From Spirochaetales bacterium (lineage in GTDB: Bacteria; Spirochaetota; Spirochaetia; JAFGDJ01), in the NCBI GenBank assembly GCA_016932135.1, contig JAFGDJ010000077.1:1-49768 (forward strand): a DNA stretch of 49,768 nucleotides, read 5' to 3'. Made by a program: the position numbers and the translations under genes. Below are positions 1-10,016 of this stretch, piece after piece. The first letter of the stretch is position 1. Each line of letters opens with the position of its first letter. The notes beneath the pieces were generated by a model that saw only the letters and a list, made by a program, of their open reading frames with translations, did not search any database and had not been told where the DNA came from.

Positions 1-458
1 ATCAGCAAAGAATTATGCGGCCTGGGGGAACATCGATAAAAAATTCTGCGATGCAAAGGCCTTATCCCGAACAAGGAAGGTAAGCCCTTCAGCGCCGATG
101 GTCTCCTATCAAGGGGAAGAACAGGCTGTTGCCAGGCTCTTTTTTGCCTTAAGCACAGATCAGTGCAGGCTAAATACTCACACTCACACTAATAAAACCA
201 ATCTTTGGACAGCTTGCGACTATTCTATAAAAAGGTACAGCCGGTATATTAAAATGGGAACCTCTGAAAACCGTGTTTTTTAGCGATGCGGTTATATTGG
301 GTGAATTGCATGTATCATTATTTCATAGTAATATAAAACATAGTTTTTATCCGATAGGTTCTCTTGTGGGCAAACAGTAAGGTAGAAACTCGTATATACG
401 AGTTCTTAGAGGCGCCCATATGATAGTAAATTAAATTTTGTATAAGGAAGAACTCTCA

Positions 459-1019
459 TTGAATAAAATAGTTCACATCATTGAAGAATGGATATCCATG
501 AGTGGTGATAACACAATCTGGTCATGGATTATAACACTGTTTTATCTCGGTACGATTGTGCTGGCTTTCTATTATATGCGTACTATCAGAAAAGAAAAGA
601 AGAATTTGTTATTATGGATATGTATAACCATTTTTACACTGATCATGGGTATAAATAAACAGCTTGATATTCAGATTCTTCTTATAATAACCGGAAAAAT
701 TTTCGTGGAACATATGGGGATGATGGAATACGCCGGTGCAATTTTTTGTCTGGTTGCTACGGGGCTCTTTCTTCTATTTCTGTCTGTGATGGTTTTCCTT
801 ATTGTTAAAGTTAGAAAACTTCTATTCCGGTCGATGATTGCTGTCTCAGGAGTAGTTATTTTGATGGTTTTTATTCTGTTCCGAGCCCTGTCTGTCCCCA
901 TAGTACACATTCATGGAATGGAGCTTCTGGGAGTTGGAGCTATATTCTTTCAACTGGTATTGCATATTCTAAAACTAAGGAAAGACAACACTCTAGGATA
1001 CATTTCGGAAGAGGAGTGA
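459..1019 (+). CDS. Hypothetical multi-pass membrane protein
   Basis: ORF 438..1019 with several hydrophobic helices; RBS-like aaggaag just upstream of an in-frame TTG at 459, so the start is uncertain (438, 459 or 498). Confidence 0.55.
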   Translation: MNKIVHIIEEWISMSGDNTIWSWIITLFYLGTIVLAFYYMRTIRKEKKNLLLWICITIFTLIMGINKQLDIQILLIITGKIFVEHMGMMEYAGAIFCLVATGLFLLFLSVMVFLIVKVRKLLFRSMIAVSGVVILMVFILFRALSVPIVHIHGMELLGVGAIFFQLVLHILKLRKDNTLGYISEEE

Positions 1020-1141
1020 AGATTTCTCATTTAGGAAAACCTAAAAGGCAGAGTTGCAAGAGAATACTTTTCCAGGGGTACTCTTGTAGTATTTTATCGA
1101 CTCATATTACACTGGGCTTGTGCATGAATAGGGAGTAAACC

Positions 1142-1954
1142 ATGAAGATAGAAGGTACTATTGCTATCCTAGGAACCGGAAACATCGGCAGTTCCATCGC
1201 CGAAGGGCTGCTTAGTTCCGGGGAATATAAGTCGGAAGATATTATCCTGACCCGCCGAAGAAGGGATCTGCTGAAAACGTATGAGCAACGGGGATTTCCC
1301 GTTACTGAAGATAACCTTGAGGCGGTTGAAAAGGCCGGCGTGGTTATTCTCGCCGTTCGCCCGCAGCAGGCGGAAACCCTGCTGGATCAGATCTCCGGGG
1401 TTTTATCCCGGGGAGAGAAAATTCTGGTCTCCGTGGTGACGGATATAGCCATCGCTGATATGAGAAAATATATTCCGGTGAATGTTCCGGTAATCCGGGT
1501 AATGCCGAACACCGCCATTGCCGTCCGGCAGTCCATGACCTGCCTCTGCGCCGAGGAAGCCTATAAGAAAGAACTGGAAAAGGTGCGACGGATTTTCGAG
1601 CATCTCGGGAGAACCGTGATTATCGAGGAAGAGCTTATGGATTCGGCCACGGTGCTGGCGGCCTGCGGAGTGGCTTTTTTCATGAGGGCGATCCGGGCCG
1701 CTTCCCAGGGAGGCATCCAGATAGGTTTTCATTCCGATGAAGCGCTGAAGATAGCCGCCCAGACAGCCCGGGGAGCGGCGGAGCTGCTGCTTTCCAAGGG
1801 CAGCCACCCGGAATCGGAGATTGACAACGTTACCACCCCCAAGGGCTGTACCATCGCCGGACTGAACGAGATGGAACACCAGGGGTTCAGTTCTGCCATC
1901 ATTAAGGGGATCATGGCTTCGTATGAAAAAGCCGGGAGTTTACACCAGGGGTAA
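1142..1954 (+). CDS. proC: Pyrroline-5-carboxylate reductase
   Basis: N-terminal Rossmann motif ILGTGNIGSSIAEGL; AVRPQQ, RVMPNTAIAVRQSMT and DNVTTPKGCTIAGLNEME motifs typical of ProC. Confidence 0.93.
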   Translation: MKIEGTIAILGTGNIGSSIAEGLLSSGEYKSEDIILTRRRRDLLKTYEQRGFPVTEDNLEAVEKAGVVILAVRPQQAETLLDQISGVLSRGEKILVSVVTDIAIADMRKYIPVNVPVIRVMPNTAIAVRQSMTCLCAEEAYKKELEKVRRIFEHLGRTVIIEEELMDSATVLAACGVAFFMRAIRAASQGGIQIGFHSDEALKIAAQTARGAAELLLSKGSHPESEIDNVTTPKGCTIAGLNEMEHQGFSSAIIKGIMASYEKAGSLHQG

Positions 1955-2028
1955 GACCCTTCCTTTTCCTGAAAAAGTAACCGAGAAGAAACTTGAAAAG
2001 AATACTGTGATCTTGTATCTTTTGGGCT

Positions 2029-2355
2029 ATGAAAAGAACACAACCCTTAAAAGTCATGGTTGATTCCTCGTTCCCCCTGGGGAAAGTAGTCGTTCATCCG
2101 AATGAAGGTTTTGATCTTGGCCTAATGAATACCTGCTATCCTGTGAAGGTGTACCTGAATATACCCCTGGCGGATTTCCAGCAGGAAAAAACCGAAGCGA
2201 TGCAGGGGCAGATTTTTCTTGAAAATACATGCCGAAAGGCGTATGCCGAGCTGTCCCAGAAAACCTGGAATAAGATGGGAAGCCCGGAGAACGTTATTCT
2301 GATTTATGAAAATGGTAAGCTGCTAATTCTCAGTGTGCCGAAAAGTAAAAGCTAA
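2029..2355 (+). CDS. Hypothetical protein
   Basis: 108-aa ORF between proC and mntP on the same strand; no recognised domain. Confidence 0.55.
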   Translation: MKRTQPLKVMVDSSFPLGKVVVHPNEGFDLGLMNTCYPVKVYLNIPLADFQQEKTEAMQGQIFLENTCRKAYAELSQKTWNKMGSPENVILIYENGKLLILSVPKSKS

Positions 2356-2393
2356 GGTTTTCAGGTTTGCCGTGGGAATTATCTTTGTAAACA

Positions 2394-2972
2394 ATGAATA
2401 GTCACCTGGACCTTATAACCCTTCTGGGCATCGCCGTGGCCGTATCCATGGACGCCCTGGTCGTTTCCATCGGCAACGGGTTTTTTATGAAGGAATTCCG
2501 TGTTTCCCGGGCCTTGCGGATAGCCTTTTCTTTCGGCTTTTTCCAGGCCTTGATGCCCTTGATCGGGTGGCTTGCCGGTTATAGTTTAGCGGAGTTTATT
2601 TGCGCCTGGGATCATTGGGTGGCTTTTGCCTTGCTGGTGACCATCGGTGTGAAGATGATCTGGGAGTGCCGAAAGGTATCCTCGGACACTGCGGTTCGGG
2701 ACTGTTCCGGTTTTTCAACCTTGCTGCTCCTTTCCATCGCCACCAGCATCGATGCCCTGGCTGTTGGGGTGAGTTTTGCCCTGCTGGATACCTCAATTTT
2801 CTACCCCATAACCGTAATCGGAATCGTAACGTTTATTGTTTGTTTCGCCGGTGTTCTGGCGGGGAGTAAAATGGTGCGATTTCACGGTGCCGGGTTGGAA
2901 TTAACGGGTGGGCTTATTCTTATCGCCATCGGAGTGAAAATCCTTTTGGAACACCTGATAAAGGGAATCTGA
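2394..2972 (+). CDS. mntP: Putative manganese efflux pump MntP
   Basis: Two-fold repeated SMDALVVSIGNG / SIDALAVGVSFA motifs and six-TM pattern typical of MntP/YebN. Confidence 0.9.
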   Translation: MNSHLDLITLLGIAVAVSMDALVVSIGNGFFMKEFRVSRALRIAFSFGFFQALMPLIGWLAGYSLAEFICAWDHWVAFALLVTIGVKMIWECRKVSSDTAVRDCSGFSTLLLLSIATSIDALAVGVSFALLDTSIFYPITVIGIVTFIVCFAGVLAGSKMVRFHGAGLELTGGLILIAIGVKILLEHLIKGI

Positions 2973-2978
2973 GCCGGC

Positions 2979-3006
2979 TTGACTTTCGCCTTCTTTATGG
3001 TATGCT
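2979..3006 (+). promoter_or_regulatory. Candidate sigma-70-like promoter (TTGACT-N16-TATGCT)
   Basis: TTGACT at 2979-2984 and TATGCT at 3001-3006, 16-bp spacer, just upstream of the lipoprotein start at 3022. Confidence 0.45.
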
Positions 3007-3021
3007 GAGGGCCGAGCTAGT

Positions 3022-3825
3022 ATGAAAAAACCTGGTGTCTTGAGTTTAACGAAAAGTATCCTTCTCGTTCTCCTTCTTTTTCTTCTCTGTACCGGATGCG
3101 AGACTACACCGAGTCCCTATTTTAACGCGAGGCAGGTACGGGTCACGGATGTTTTCGCCGGGGCCGGTTTATTCGATCTCATCGTCACCAGTATTTCCCT
3201 TTTCGATCCCGATATTCAGGAAGACCTGATCCGCTCTCTCCTGGTGGAGGTGAATGAAGATCCCGATTTAGTCATCTACTGGGTCCCTTCATCGAATCCT
3301 GACATTACGAACCTTTCCTATCAGACGGCCCTGCTGAACGGCTCCATTGTATTTTCCAAGTACGCCTTATTACGTTCCGCCGCCTCCATGAAGGGTTCCG
3401 CGAGAGCGGGAATGGCAGCCAAAACGGTAGAGGAAATGGAAGAAGAGGAAGACTATACCCTGACGGAGGAAGAGCAGGCAGCCTTGAAAGCCCGGGCCGC
3501 CGAATTATCCGATGAGGAGCGCTCAGAATTGAAACGCTGTTTTGTGTACCTTTCCTGTGCCGCCGCCGCCCTGGTCAAGGTGCCGGACACTTCTTTGGAG
3601 TTGGTAAAACAAACCGCCCTGTTTCTGCAGCAACCGGAAAGGCTGATGATCGATGTCTTCGCTTTACCCGCGACCATATCCCAGCTTTTTTCTGTCCGGG
3701 ATAACTTGAGCAGTGTGGGGCAGCAGTCCAAAGGGCTTTTGAAAAACGTCAACGCGAATATCGTGGTCCTCAAGGCCGTGTTGGAGGTCAACCGGGAGGC
3801 ACGGAAGGAAAGTCAGGATACTTGA
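3022..3825 (+). CDS. Putative lipoprotein
   Basis: Signal peptide with lipobox LLLFLLCTGC; no recognised domain; acidic segment EEMEEEEDYTLTEEEQ. Confidence 0.75.
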   Translation: MKKPGVLSLTKSILLVLLLFLLCTGCETTPSPYFNARQVRVTDVFAGAGLFDLIVTSISLFDPDIQEDLIRSLLVEVNEDPDLVIYWVPSSNPDITNLSYQTALLNGSIVFSKYALLRSAASMKGSARAGMAAKTVEEMEEEEDYTLTEEEQAALKARAAELSDEERSELKRCFVYLSCAAAALVKVPDTSLELVKQTALFLQQPERLMIDVFALPATISQLFSVRDNLSSVGQQSKGLLKNVNANIVVLKAVLEVNREARKESQDT

Positions 3826-3857
3826 GGCACGAGAAGAAACTCTGAGGGAGGAAGATT

Positions 3858-4802
3858 ATGAAACAGCTTTATGGAATACTGGGCGTTTTGATGATACTCG
3901 CTGCCTTTTTTGGTTGTGCCACCACGGAATCCTCAGGCGGGCAGACATCCGTGGAGGCACCGAAGGTTGACGTGAAAACCCGGGTAGATTCCTATGATTA
4001 TAAGGTGCTGGCCAAGGTCGATGAAGGAAAATTACCGAAATATGTTCTCGCCGTGGTAGGAGAAGCCGCGGTGCTGGACGAGGCGAAGATCGACCTGGGG
4101 GAAGTACTGCAGAACGAGATCAATAAAAGCGGAAAGGTGACCCTGGTGGACAGGAACAACCTGGCGGCTATCATCGAAGAGCAGAAATTCGCCCTTTCGG
4201 GAATGTCCGACGAAGGGAGTGTGCGGATAGGAGAACTGGCCGGGGCGGATTACCTGATTATCACCCAGCTGGTTTCATCCAGCCGGCAGAAGGTGGACAA
4301 GGTGGTGTATGACGCCATGGAGGCGGAAGTTACGCTGCAGGTGAAGCTGTTGGATGTCAGCACCGGGGAAGTTTTCGCCAGCGAAACAGCCGCGGGGAAA
4401 GCATCAACGAAGCTGGTGACTGATTCAGCGGGTAATCTGGTCACCGGGGCCGTGGATTTCAGTTCCCTCTACGCCCAGGCGGCCCTGGACGCCGTGGCCG
4501 GGATTATCCCTCCCTTCTTAGGAAAATTCCCTCTGCTGGGTTTTGTACTGAAAGCCGGTGATCTCACCTTGGAATGCGACCTGGGAACCGGTGCCGGGGC
4601 TTCTGTCGGTGACAGGATCGCTTTTATACGGAAGGGCTCTCCGGTGTACCACCCGGTAACCAAAAACCTCCTCTCTTACGATTACACCTATCTTGGCTAC
4701 GGCACCGTGACGGAAGCGAAGAGCGCCTCTTCATCGGTTGCGACGACGAATCTCCTGGACACGGTAAAACCTGCGGATATCGCGGTGTACATCGGGCCAT
4801 AA
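3858..4802 (+). CDS. CsgG/LpoB-like lipoprotein
   Basis: Lipobox (ILAAFFGC); CsgG-like core LQNEINKSGKVTLVDRNNLAAIIEEQKFALSGMSDEGSVRIGELAGADYLIITQLV. Confidence 0.8.
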   Translation: MKQLYGILGVLMILAAFFGCATTESSGGQTSVEAPKVDVKTRVDSYDYKVLAKVDEGKLPKYVLAVVGEAAVLDEAKIDLGEVLQNEINKSGKVTLVDRNNLAAIIEEQKFALSGMSDEGSVRIGELAGADYLIITQLVSSSRQKVDKVVYDAMEAEVTLQVKLLDVSTGEVFASETAAGKASTKLVTDSAGNLVTGAVDFSSLYAQAALDAVAGIIPPFLGKFPLLGFVLKAGDLTLECDLGTGAGASVGDRIAFIRKGSPVYHPVTKNLLSYDYTYLGYGTVTEAKSASSSVATTNLLDTVKPADIAVYIGP

Positions 4803-4874
4803 GAACCCTCTGGATGTATGGTATTCCAACGCCGGTAAGCCATGACCTTATGTCATTCAATGAAGGTCCTCGAG

Positions 4875-6365
4875 TTATCCCGTCTCCCCGGACGGAGTCT
4901 TCCGGACAGCTCTTGAAGAGCTGAAGGTATTGGGCTTGTTAAAAGCCGCGAAAATCTCCATCCTGGAATGAAGGTTGATCTTTTTGTATATTTTATAAAG
5001 GTGGGCGCTGACCGTTCTGATGGAAATGTCTAACGTATCGGCAATTTCATCATTGGATTGGCCGTCAATGATAAACCCCAGGATTTCCCGCTCTCTGGCT
5101 GAGAGTTTGAATGTGTGAATGAAGTTGTACCTTCTTGAGGAATAGGAGAGCTTGTTACTTGTATCTTTGAGTTCATGTATATGACGGCTTATAGTTTCAT
5201 CAAGTTCCAGATTCAGTGTTTCAGCCTTATTCCTGTCTTTCACTAAGTCCAGCCCGAAAACAATGTTAATGATTATGAGCATAAACGGGAGGCCTATCCC
5301 GCCCATCATGACTATGTATCCTTCGACTACATTGGTCAGGAACATGTCATGAAGGTAGAGCAGGCTTATGGGAATTAACGTGGTGATAAACAAACCCGCC
5401 CCTCGCCTTTTTTCAATACGGGCGCGAAAGGCTATATAGACGATATACAGGCACGGGATGCTCAGTGACATTTCAAACAGATTATAGAATCCATAGAATA
5501 CACTGTAGTTCACCTGAAGCAGGAAGGCTATCATCAGAAAAATCGATGGAATGAAAGAAATAGCAGTTACATAGGATTTCTTCTTTATATGAAAGAAGGA
5601 TCGGGTAAATCGAAGAAAACAATAGGTTGCTGCTATTTCAAGGATCCCAATCATTTTCATAAACGGTATATAGGATATCCGGGTATATTGAAATCCCGGC
5701 AAACTGGTGAGGAAGATACCTGCCTGGCTGAAGGCAAAAGAGATTGATACAAGGGAAAACCAGAATATCGCCTTCTCCTGTTTACGTTTGGAATATAGTA
5801 ATATGGAATTCAAGCCGAAAACGATCAGGAGAAAAGAGAAAAACAAATTGATCTGCCTGTGGAATAGACTGTTAACCGAGTATACATCGTCGATCTGATT
5901 CTTCGGTCCGATCTGGAGGTCGCCGGAGATGAGACCTGAGCGGTTAACGTATATTTTTAACAGCAGTTCGTTTTTACTGTCCCATCGAATAATGGAGGGA
6001 GGCACGTCGTAGCGACGATCCATGTTCCAGTCGTTAAACCACTCGGGAGGGAACCTTCCGGTCTCGCCTATCAGCTGACCATTCAGATACGCTTTGTCCG
6101 CGATTTCTATTCGCCCGAGAAAGAGAGAGAGCATCTGACCATTATAGGAAGCCGGGATGGAAAACTCCGTTTTTAAAAATAAGATACCCTCTCCATCATC
6201 CAGGTATCTAGGCAGGGATTTTATTGTGGAAACATCGAAGGGAGTATAGGCTCCGTTATCTTCTTCTGTTGAGAAGAACCAGTCGTTTTCCAGCAGATGA
6301 ACAGTGTCGTTATGCCCGCATGATAGAAACAGGAAAAGGAATAAAAGGGAACCAAAAACCTTCAT
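4875..6365 (-). CDS. 7TM-DISM-type membrane receptor fused to a LuxR-family DNA-binding domain
   Basis: Signal/lipobox-like MKVFGSLLFLFLFLSCG, jelly-roll-like extracytoplasmic domain, about 7 TM helices, C-terminal LSAREREILGFIIDGQSNDEIADTLDISIRTVSAHLYKIYKKI (GerE/LuxR HTH). The ORF extends to 6566; the start at 6365 is chosen because a signal peptide begins there. Confidence 0.8.
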   Translation of the reverse strand: MKVFGSLLFLFLFLSCGHNDTVHLLENDWFFSTEEDNGAYTPFDVSTIKSLPRYLDDGEGILFLKTEFSIPASYNGQMLSLFLGRIEIADKAYLNGQLIGETGRFPPEWFNDWNMDRRYDVPPSIIRWDSKNELLLKIYVNRSGLISGDLQIGPKNQIDDVYSVNSLFHRQINLFFSFLLIVFGLNSILLYSKRKQEKAIFWFSLVSISFAFSQAGIFLTSLPGFQYTRISYIPFMKMIGILEIAATYCFLRFTRSFFHIKKKSYVTAISFIPSIFLMIAFLLQVNYSVFYGFYNLFEMSLSIPCLYIVYIAFRARIEKRRGAGLFITTLIPISLLYLHDMFLTNVVEGYIVMMGGIGLPFMLIIINIVFGLDLVKDRNKAETLNLELDETISRHIHELKDTSNKLSYSSRRYNFIHTFKLSAREREILGFIIDGQSNDEIADTLDISIRTVSAHLYKIYKKINLHSRMEIFAAFNKPNTFSSSRAVRKTPSGETG

Positions 6366-6477
6366 GATCCTGTCAATAAAATCCATTTCTCTTTTTAACA
6401 TGAATAGGATTAAAATGAAAAGGAATATTTCCGGTAAGAAATTGAAGGGCTGAAAGAAATAGATCCAGTAAGCATTT

Positions 6478-6496
6478 ATACTTACAGCATAAGTAT
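6478..6496. promoter_or_regulatory. Perfect 7-bp inverted repeat in divergent intergenic region (candidate operator, or AT-rich hairpin followed by T8)
   Basis: ATACTTA-CAGCA-TAAGTAT, followed on + by a T-run, between the LuxR regulator and the GH127 gene. Confidence 0.4.
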
Positions 6497-6568
6497 TTTT
6501 TTTACCTTGACGATTTTCGGAATTGGTTCGACTATTACTTACCTTTTTTGAGTATTTCGGAGTCACAG

Positions 6569-8494
6569 ATGACGGTGCAATTGAAAGATAAATTCTGGTC
6601 AGACAGGATGGATCTCAACAGAACTGTAGCGCTGATGTACCAGTGGGAACAGTACAACGCCTGTGGTACAGTGGAAAATTTCCGCCTGATAGCGGATAAG
6701 AAACAGGGTAAAAGGAACGGGTACTTTTATACAGATTCGGATCTTCATAAGTGGACTGATGCCGTTTCCCGAGGGCTTGCCACTGTATCGGACGAAAAGC
6801 TCAAAGGACTTCTGGATGAGTACATAAGCCTGATGGGAAAAGCCCAGGATGCCGATGGATATCTGTTCACATGGAACCAGATCTACTTTCCGGGAACACG
6901 GTGGAAAAATATTCAGGTTGAACATGAACTCTATACAGCGGGGCATTTTATAGAGGCCGGAATTTCTCATTTCCAGGCCACCGGGGAAAAGACGCTTCTG
7001 AACATGGGGGTAAAGCTGGCGGATCTCATTGTCGGAGATTTTCGGAAGATTACCTCCTCCAACTGTCCCGGTCACCAGGAGATTGAGATTGCTCTGATCA
7101 AACTTTACCGGGTGACCGGGGATGATAAGTATATCAATACGGCGGAGCGGTTCCTTAGTAAGCGGGGACGAGGAAGGTTCTTCGGCCTTACCTTGCTCAG
7201 CCACGTGATCTCCCATGGTTTCAGGAGCAACAGGATAAAGAGGAAAGACAGGAATGAAGGCTCCAAGGAACTGGGATTCGAGTTCAGCGAAAACATTCAT
7301 TCCAGGGAACCCAGGTTTCTTGCCTTCAGAGCTTTTTTCGCCTTCATCAGCGGGAGCTACCAGCAGCAGCACAAATCGCTTTTGAAACAGACAGAACCAA
7401 AGGGTCATGCGGTTCGCTGGGCTTATATGATGTACGCCGCGACAATGCTCGCCCTGGAAAAGGGAGATGCCGATATCAGCCTGTTCCTATCGAAAAGCTG
7501 GGAGAACCTGGTAAGGAAGAAAATGTATATAACCGGGGGAATAGGGTCCCTTCCGGTAATCGAGGGTTTCGGCAGAAACTATGAGCTGAACAATGAGTTT
7601 TCCTACAGCGAAACATGTGCCGCCATCGGTTCCATTTTCTGGAACAATGAAATGCTGAAGCTCTCTCCCCAGGCTCGTTATGCCGACCTTGTCGAACGGC
7701 AGCTTTACAACGCCGCTTCCGTGGGGATCTCCCAGGACGGTAAGAAGTACTTCTACCGGAATCCCCTGGAATCCCATGGAGAGATAGAGCGTCAATCCTG
7801 GTTTAAAACCGCCTGTTGCCCCTCAAATATTTCCCGCCTTTGGGCCGACATACACACCTTCATCTACCATGAAGCCGCCGATGGGATCTATATAAACCAG
7901 TACCTAGGCAGCGTTGTTCGTTTTACAGAGAAGGATATCCATATTGAGCTCACCTCGGGCTTTCCCTGGGACGGACAGGTGGAGATCAGGGTTTCCTGTA
8001 CCAGGCCGGCAAAGCTTATGCTCCGAATCCCCGGCTGGGCCCTGTCGTGGACGATCCGGGTTAACGGTGATCTCTTTTATGAAGAATCCGTCGGCGGTAA
8101 AACAGGTCGTATCGAGACCGGTGAAACCAGCCGCCTTTATACGGATATTGCCGAGAGGGCCGACTACAGAGAGGTTAAACTCCCCCCGGGATCCGATCAT
8201 CGTATCGAAATGGAAATTCCCATGGAGATACTGGTGAATCGGGCGGACGACAGAGTGAAGGAAAACCGGGGAAAGATCGCTCTTTCCAGGGGACCCCTGG
8301 TGTACTGTATCGAGTCGGAGAAAGAGATCGATGAGCCGGTGAGCAGGTCGTCCCTCCGGTTTTACCGAGACGAACACAGCTTTTCTGAGAAAAGCGGGTA
8401 TATTTCCGATGGAAAAGTCTCTTTCATACCCTACTACCTGTGGGGCAACCGGGGGAAGAAGAAGATGAAAGTCTGGGTCGAGAGCAAGAACTGA
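6569..8494 (+). CDS. Glycoside hydrolase family 127 (DUF1680; beta-L-arabinofuranosidase-like)
   Basis: GRNYELNNEFSYSETCAAIGSIFWNNEML and KTACCPSNISRLWADI match the GH127 Zn/Cys catalytic motifs; no signal peptide. Start taken at internal ATG 6569 (ORF from 6548). Confidence 0.9.
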   Translation: MTVQLKDKFWSDRMDLNRTVALMYQWEQYNACGTVENFRLIADKKQGKRNGYFYTDSDLHKWTDAVSRGLATVSDEKLKGLLDEYISLMGKAQDADGYLFTWNQIYFPGTRWKNIQVEHELYTAGHFIEAGISHFQATGEKTLLNMGVKLADLIVGDFRKITSSNCPGHQEIEIALIKLYRVTGDDKYINTAERFLSKRGRGRFFGLTLLSHVISHGFRSNRIKRKDRNEGSKELGFEFSENIHSREPRFLAFRAFFAFISGSYQQQHKSLLKQTEPKGHAVRWAYMMYAATMLALEKGDADISLFLSKSWENLVRKKMYITGGIGSLPVIEGFGRNYELNNEFSYSETCAAIGSIFWNNEMLKLSPQARYADLVERQLYNAASVGISQDGKKYFYRNPLESHGEIERQSWFKTACCPSNISRLWADIHTFIYHEAADGIYINQYLGSVVRFTEKDIHIELTSGFPWDGQVEIRVSCTRPAKLMLRIPGWALSWTIRVNGDLFYEESVGGKTGRIETGETSRLYTDIAERADYREVKLPPGSDHRIEMEIPMEILVNRADDRVKENRGKIALSRGPLVYCIESEKEIDEPVSRSSLRFYRDEHSFSEKSGYISDGKVSFIPYYLWGNRGKKKMKVWVESKN

Positions 8495-8526
8495 TAATTT
8501 CAAAATACCGACAGGAGGAAGACCGG

Positions 8527-9924
8527 ATGGATGTGAAAGTAACGCAGTTGAACAAAGCCCGATGGTGGGAAATCGGTGGATTTTCCTTCAATAATGCGTC
8601 GACCAATGCAGTCTGGGCGCTGATTACCACCTACTATCTGGTGTATACCACGGAAATCTATGGGTTTCCCGCTGTTCTGGTTGGGGCAATTATGATGGGA
8701 ACCCGAATTTTCGATGCCTTCACCGATCCCATTATCGGGGTGCTGATAGACAGGACCCATTCCCGGTTTGGGCGTTTCCGGCCCTGGATCCTCGGTGGAG
8801 CCATATTATCTTCTTTAATGATCGTACTCATGTTCAGCGGGATCCGGACAGGCTCTTATCTAGGCGACCTGATTCTTGCCCTAGGGTTGTATTCAATCTG
8901 GGTACTGGGGTATACCGCCCAGACGGCCTGTACAAAGAGCGCCCAGAATATAATCTCCAGCGTTCCCAAACAGAGAAGTATCATCAATGCCCTGGGATCC
9001 TTGAACACCGTTCTTGTGCAACTGGCAGCCCTGGTTATTGTGCTGCCCGTGGTCAAAGCCATGGGAGGAACAAAAACACCCCTGGCCTGGGCTACGGCCG
9101 GATCGATTTTCGGCGGAATACAACTGCTGTATGCCGTTTTTTCCGTCTTGGGGTTGATGAAAAAAGATGTGCCCGAGCATTTACAAAAGGTAGAATCGAA
9201 AGGTTTTCCGAAATTTGCCGATTACGTGGCAATCTTCCGTTCCAATAAAGCCTTGCAGATGCTTATAGTAGCCGCGTCTTCCAATAAGATTACTCAGAGT
9301 ATGCAGTCCGGTCTCATTGTTCTCCTGTTCTATTATGTGGCAAGAAATCCCGACCTGCAGGGGATCGTAACCAGCATCACGGTCGGCCTGGGCGTAATAG
9401 CCATGTTGTTAATGATTAAACCGATTGAGCGTTTCGGAAGGAAGGAGGTGTTCACTCTTTCTTCCTGGGGCGGATTTCTCTATGGTATTGCGGCAATTTT
9501 CCTCGTTGCCCTGGCTCCGCAGAATCCCGTTTGGCTGATCATCGTTGCATCCGTCAATATGATCCTCATCGCGGGAACCGGTGAAATCAATATCATCTCG
9601 ATGGTCGGTGATGCCGCCGATTATGAGCATTACATCTCCGGACGGTTTATTCCGGGGATGATCGGAGCGTCATTCTCCCTTATCGATAAATTGATTAGCT
9701 CTTTTGGAAGCCTGATAATTGGAGCTATTCTGTCGGCTATCGGTTTTGTCTCAGTTTCTGAAACAGCTCCGTCGGATATCCTTTTCTGGGGAGTCCTGAT
9801 CATGTACTTCGGCTTTCCCGCCCTGGGTCACCTTTGTTCCATCCTGGCGATGAAATACTATCCCCTGGATAAAAAAACGCATTGGGAGATGCTGGAGGCC
9901 CTGGCCCGGGATGAGAAGCTGTAA
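8527..9924 (+). CDS. GPH-family (glycoside-pentoside-hexuronide:cation) sugar symporter, MFS superfamily
   Basis: 12-TM pattern; GTRIFDAFTDPIIGVLIDRTHSRFGRFRPWIL is the classic GPH/MelB-type motif. Start at 8527 after RBS aggagg. Confidence 0.9.
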   Translation: MDVKVTQLNKARWWEIGGFSFNNASTNAVWALITTYYLVYTTEIYGFPAVLVGAIMMGTRIFDAFTDPIIGVLIDRTHSRFGRFRPWILGGAILSSLMIVLMFSGIRTGSYLGDLILALGLYSIWVLGYTAQTACTKSAQNIISSVPKQRSIINALGSLNTVLVQLAALVIVLPVVKAMGGTKTPLAWATAGSIFGGIQLLYAVFSVLGLMKKDVPEHLQKVESKGFPKFADYVAIFRSNKALQMLIVAASSNKITQSMQSGLIVLLFYYVARNPDLQGIVTSITVGLGVIAMLLMIKPIERFGRKEVFTLSSWGGFLYGIAAIFLVALAPQNPVWLIIVASVNMILIAGTGEINIISMVGDAADYEHYISGRFIPGMIGASFSLIDKLISSFGSLIIGAILSAIGFVSVSETAPSDILFWGVLIMYFGFPALGHLCSILAMKYYPLDKKTHWEMLEALARDEKL

Positions 9925-10016
9925 TACATAAGAAAAGGCGGGTATCGCTGAAGAATCGATGCGCCGCAGAAATTATCTAGATTTCCCTTCGGTGCGGCAT
10001 GGATAAGGGAGTATCA

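Noticed and set aside
98-283. 61-aa ORF at the left edge
   Set aside because: Open from the window edge but no RBS, low-complexity HTHTHTN segment and no recognisable homology; could be a fragment, but cannot be supported.
6599-7408. 269-aa ORF on the minus strand
   Set aside because: Fully antisense to the well-supported GH127 gene; composition is typical of a shadow frame.
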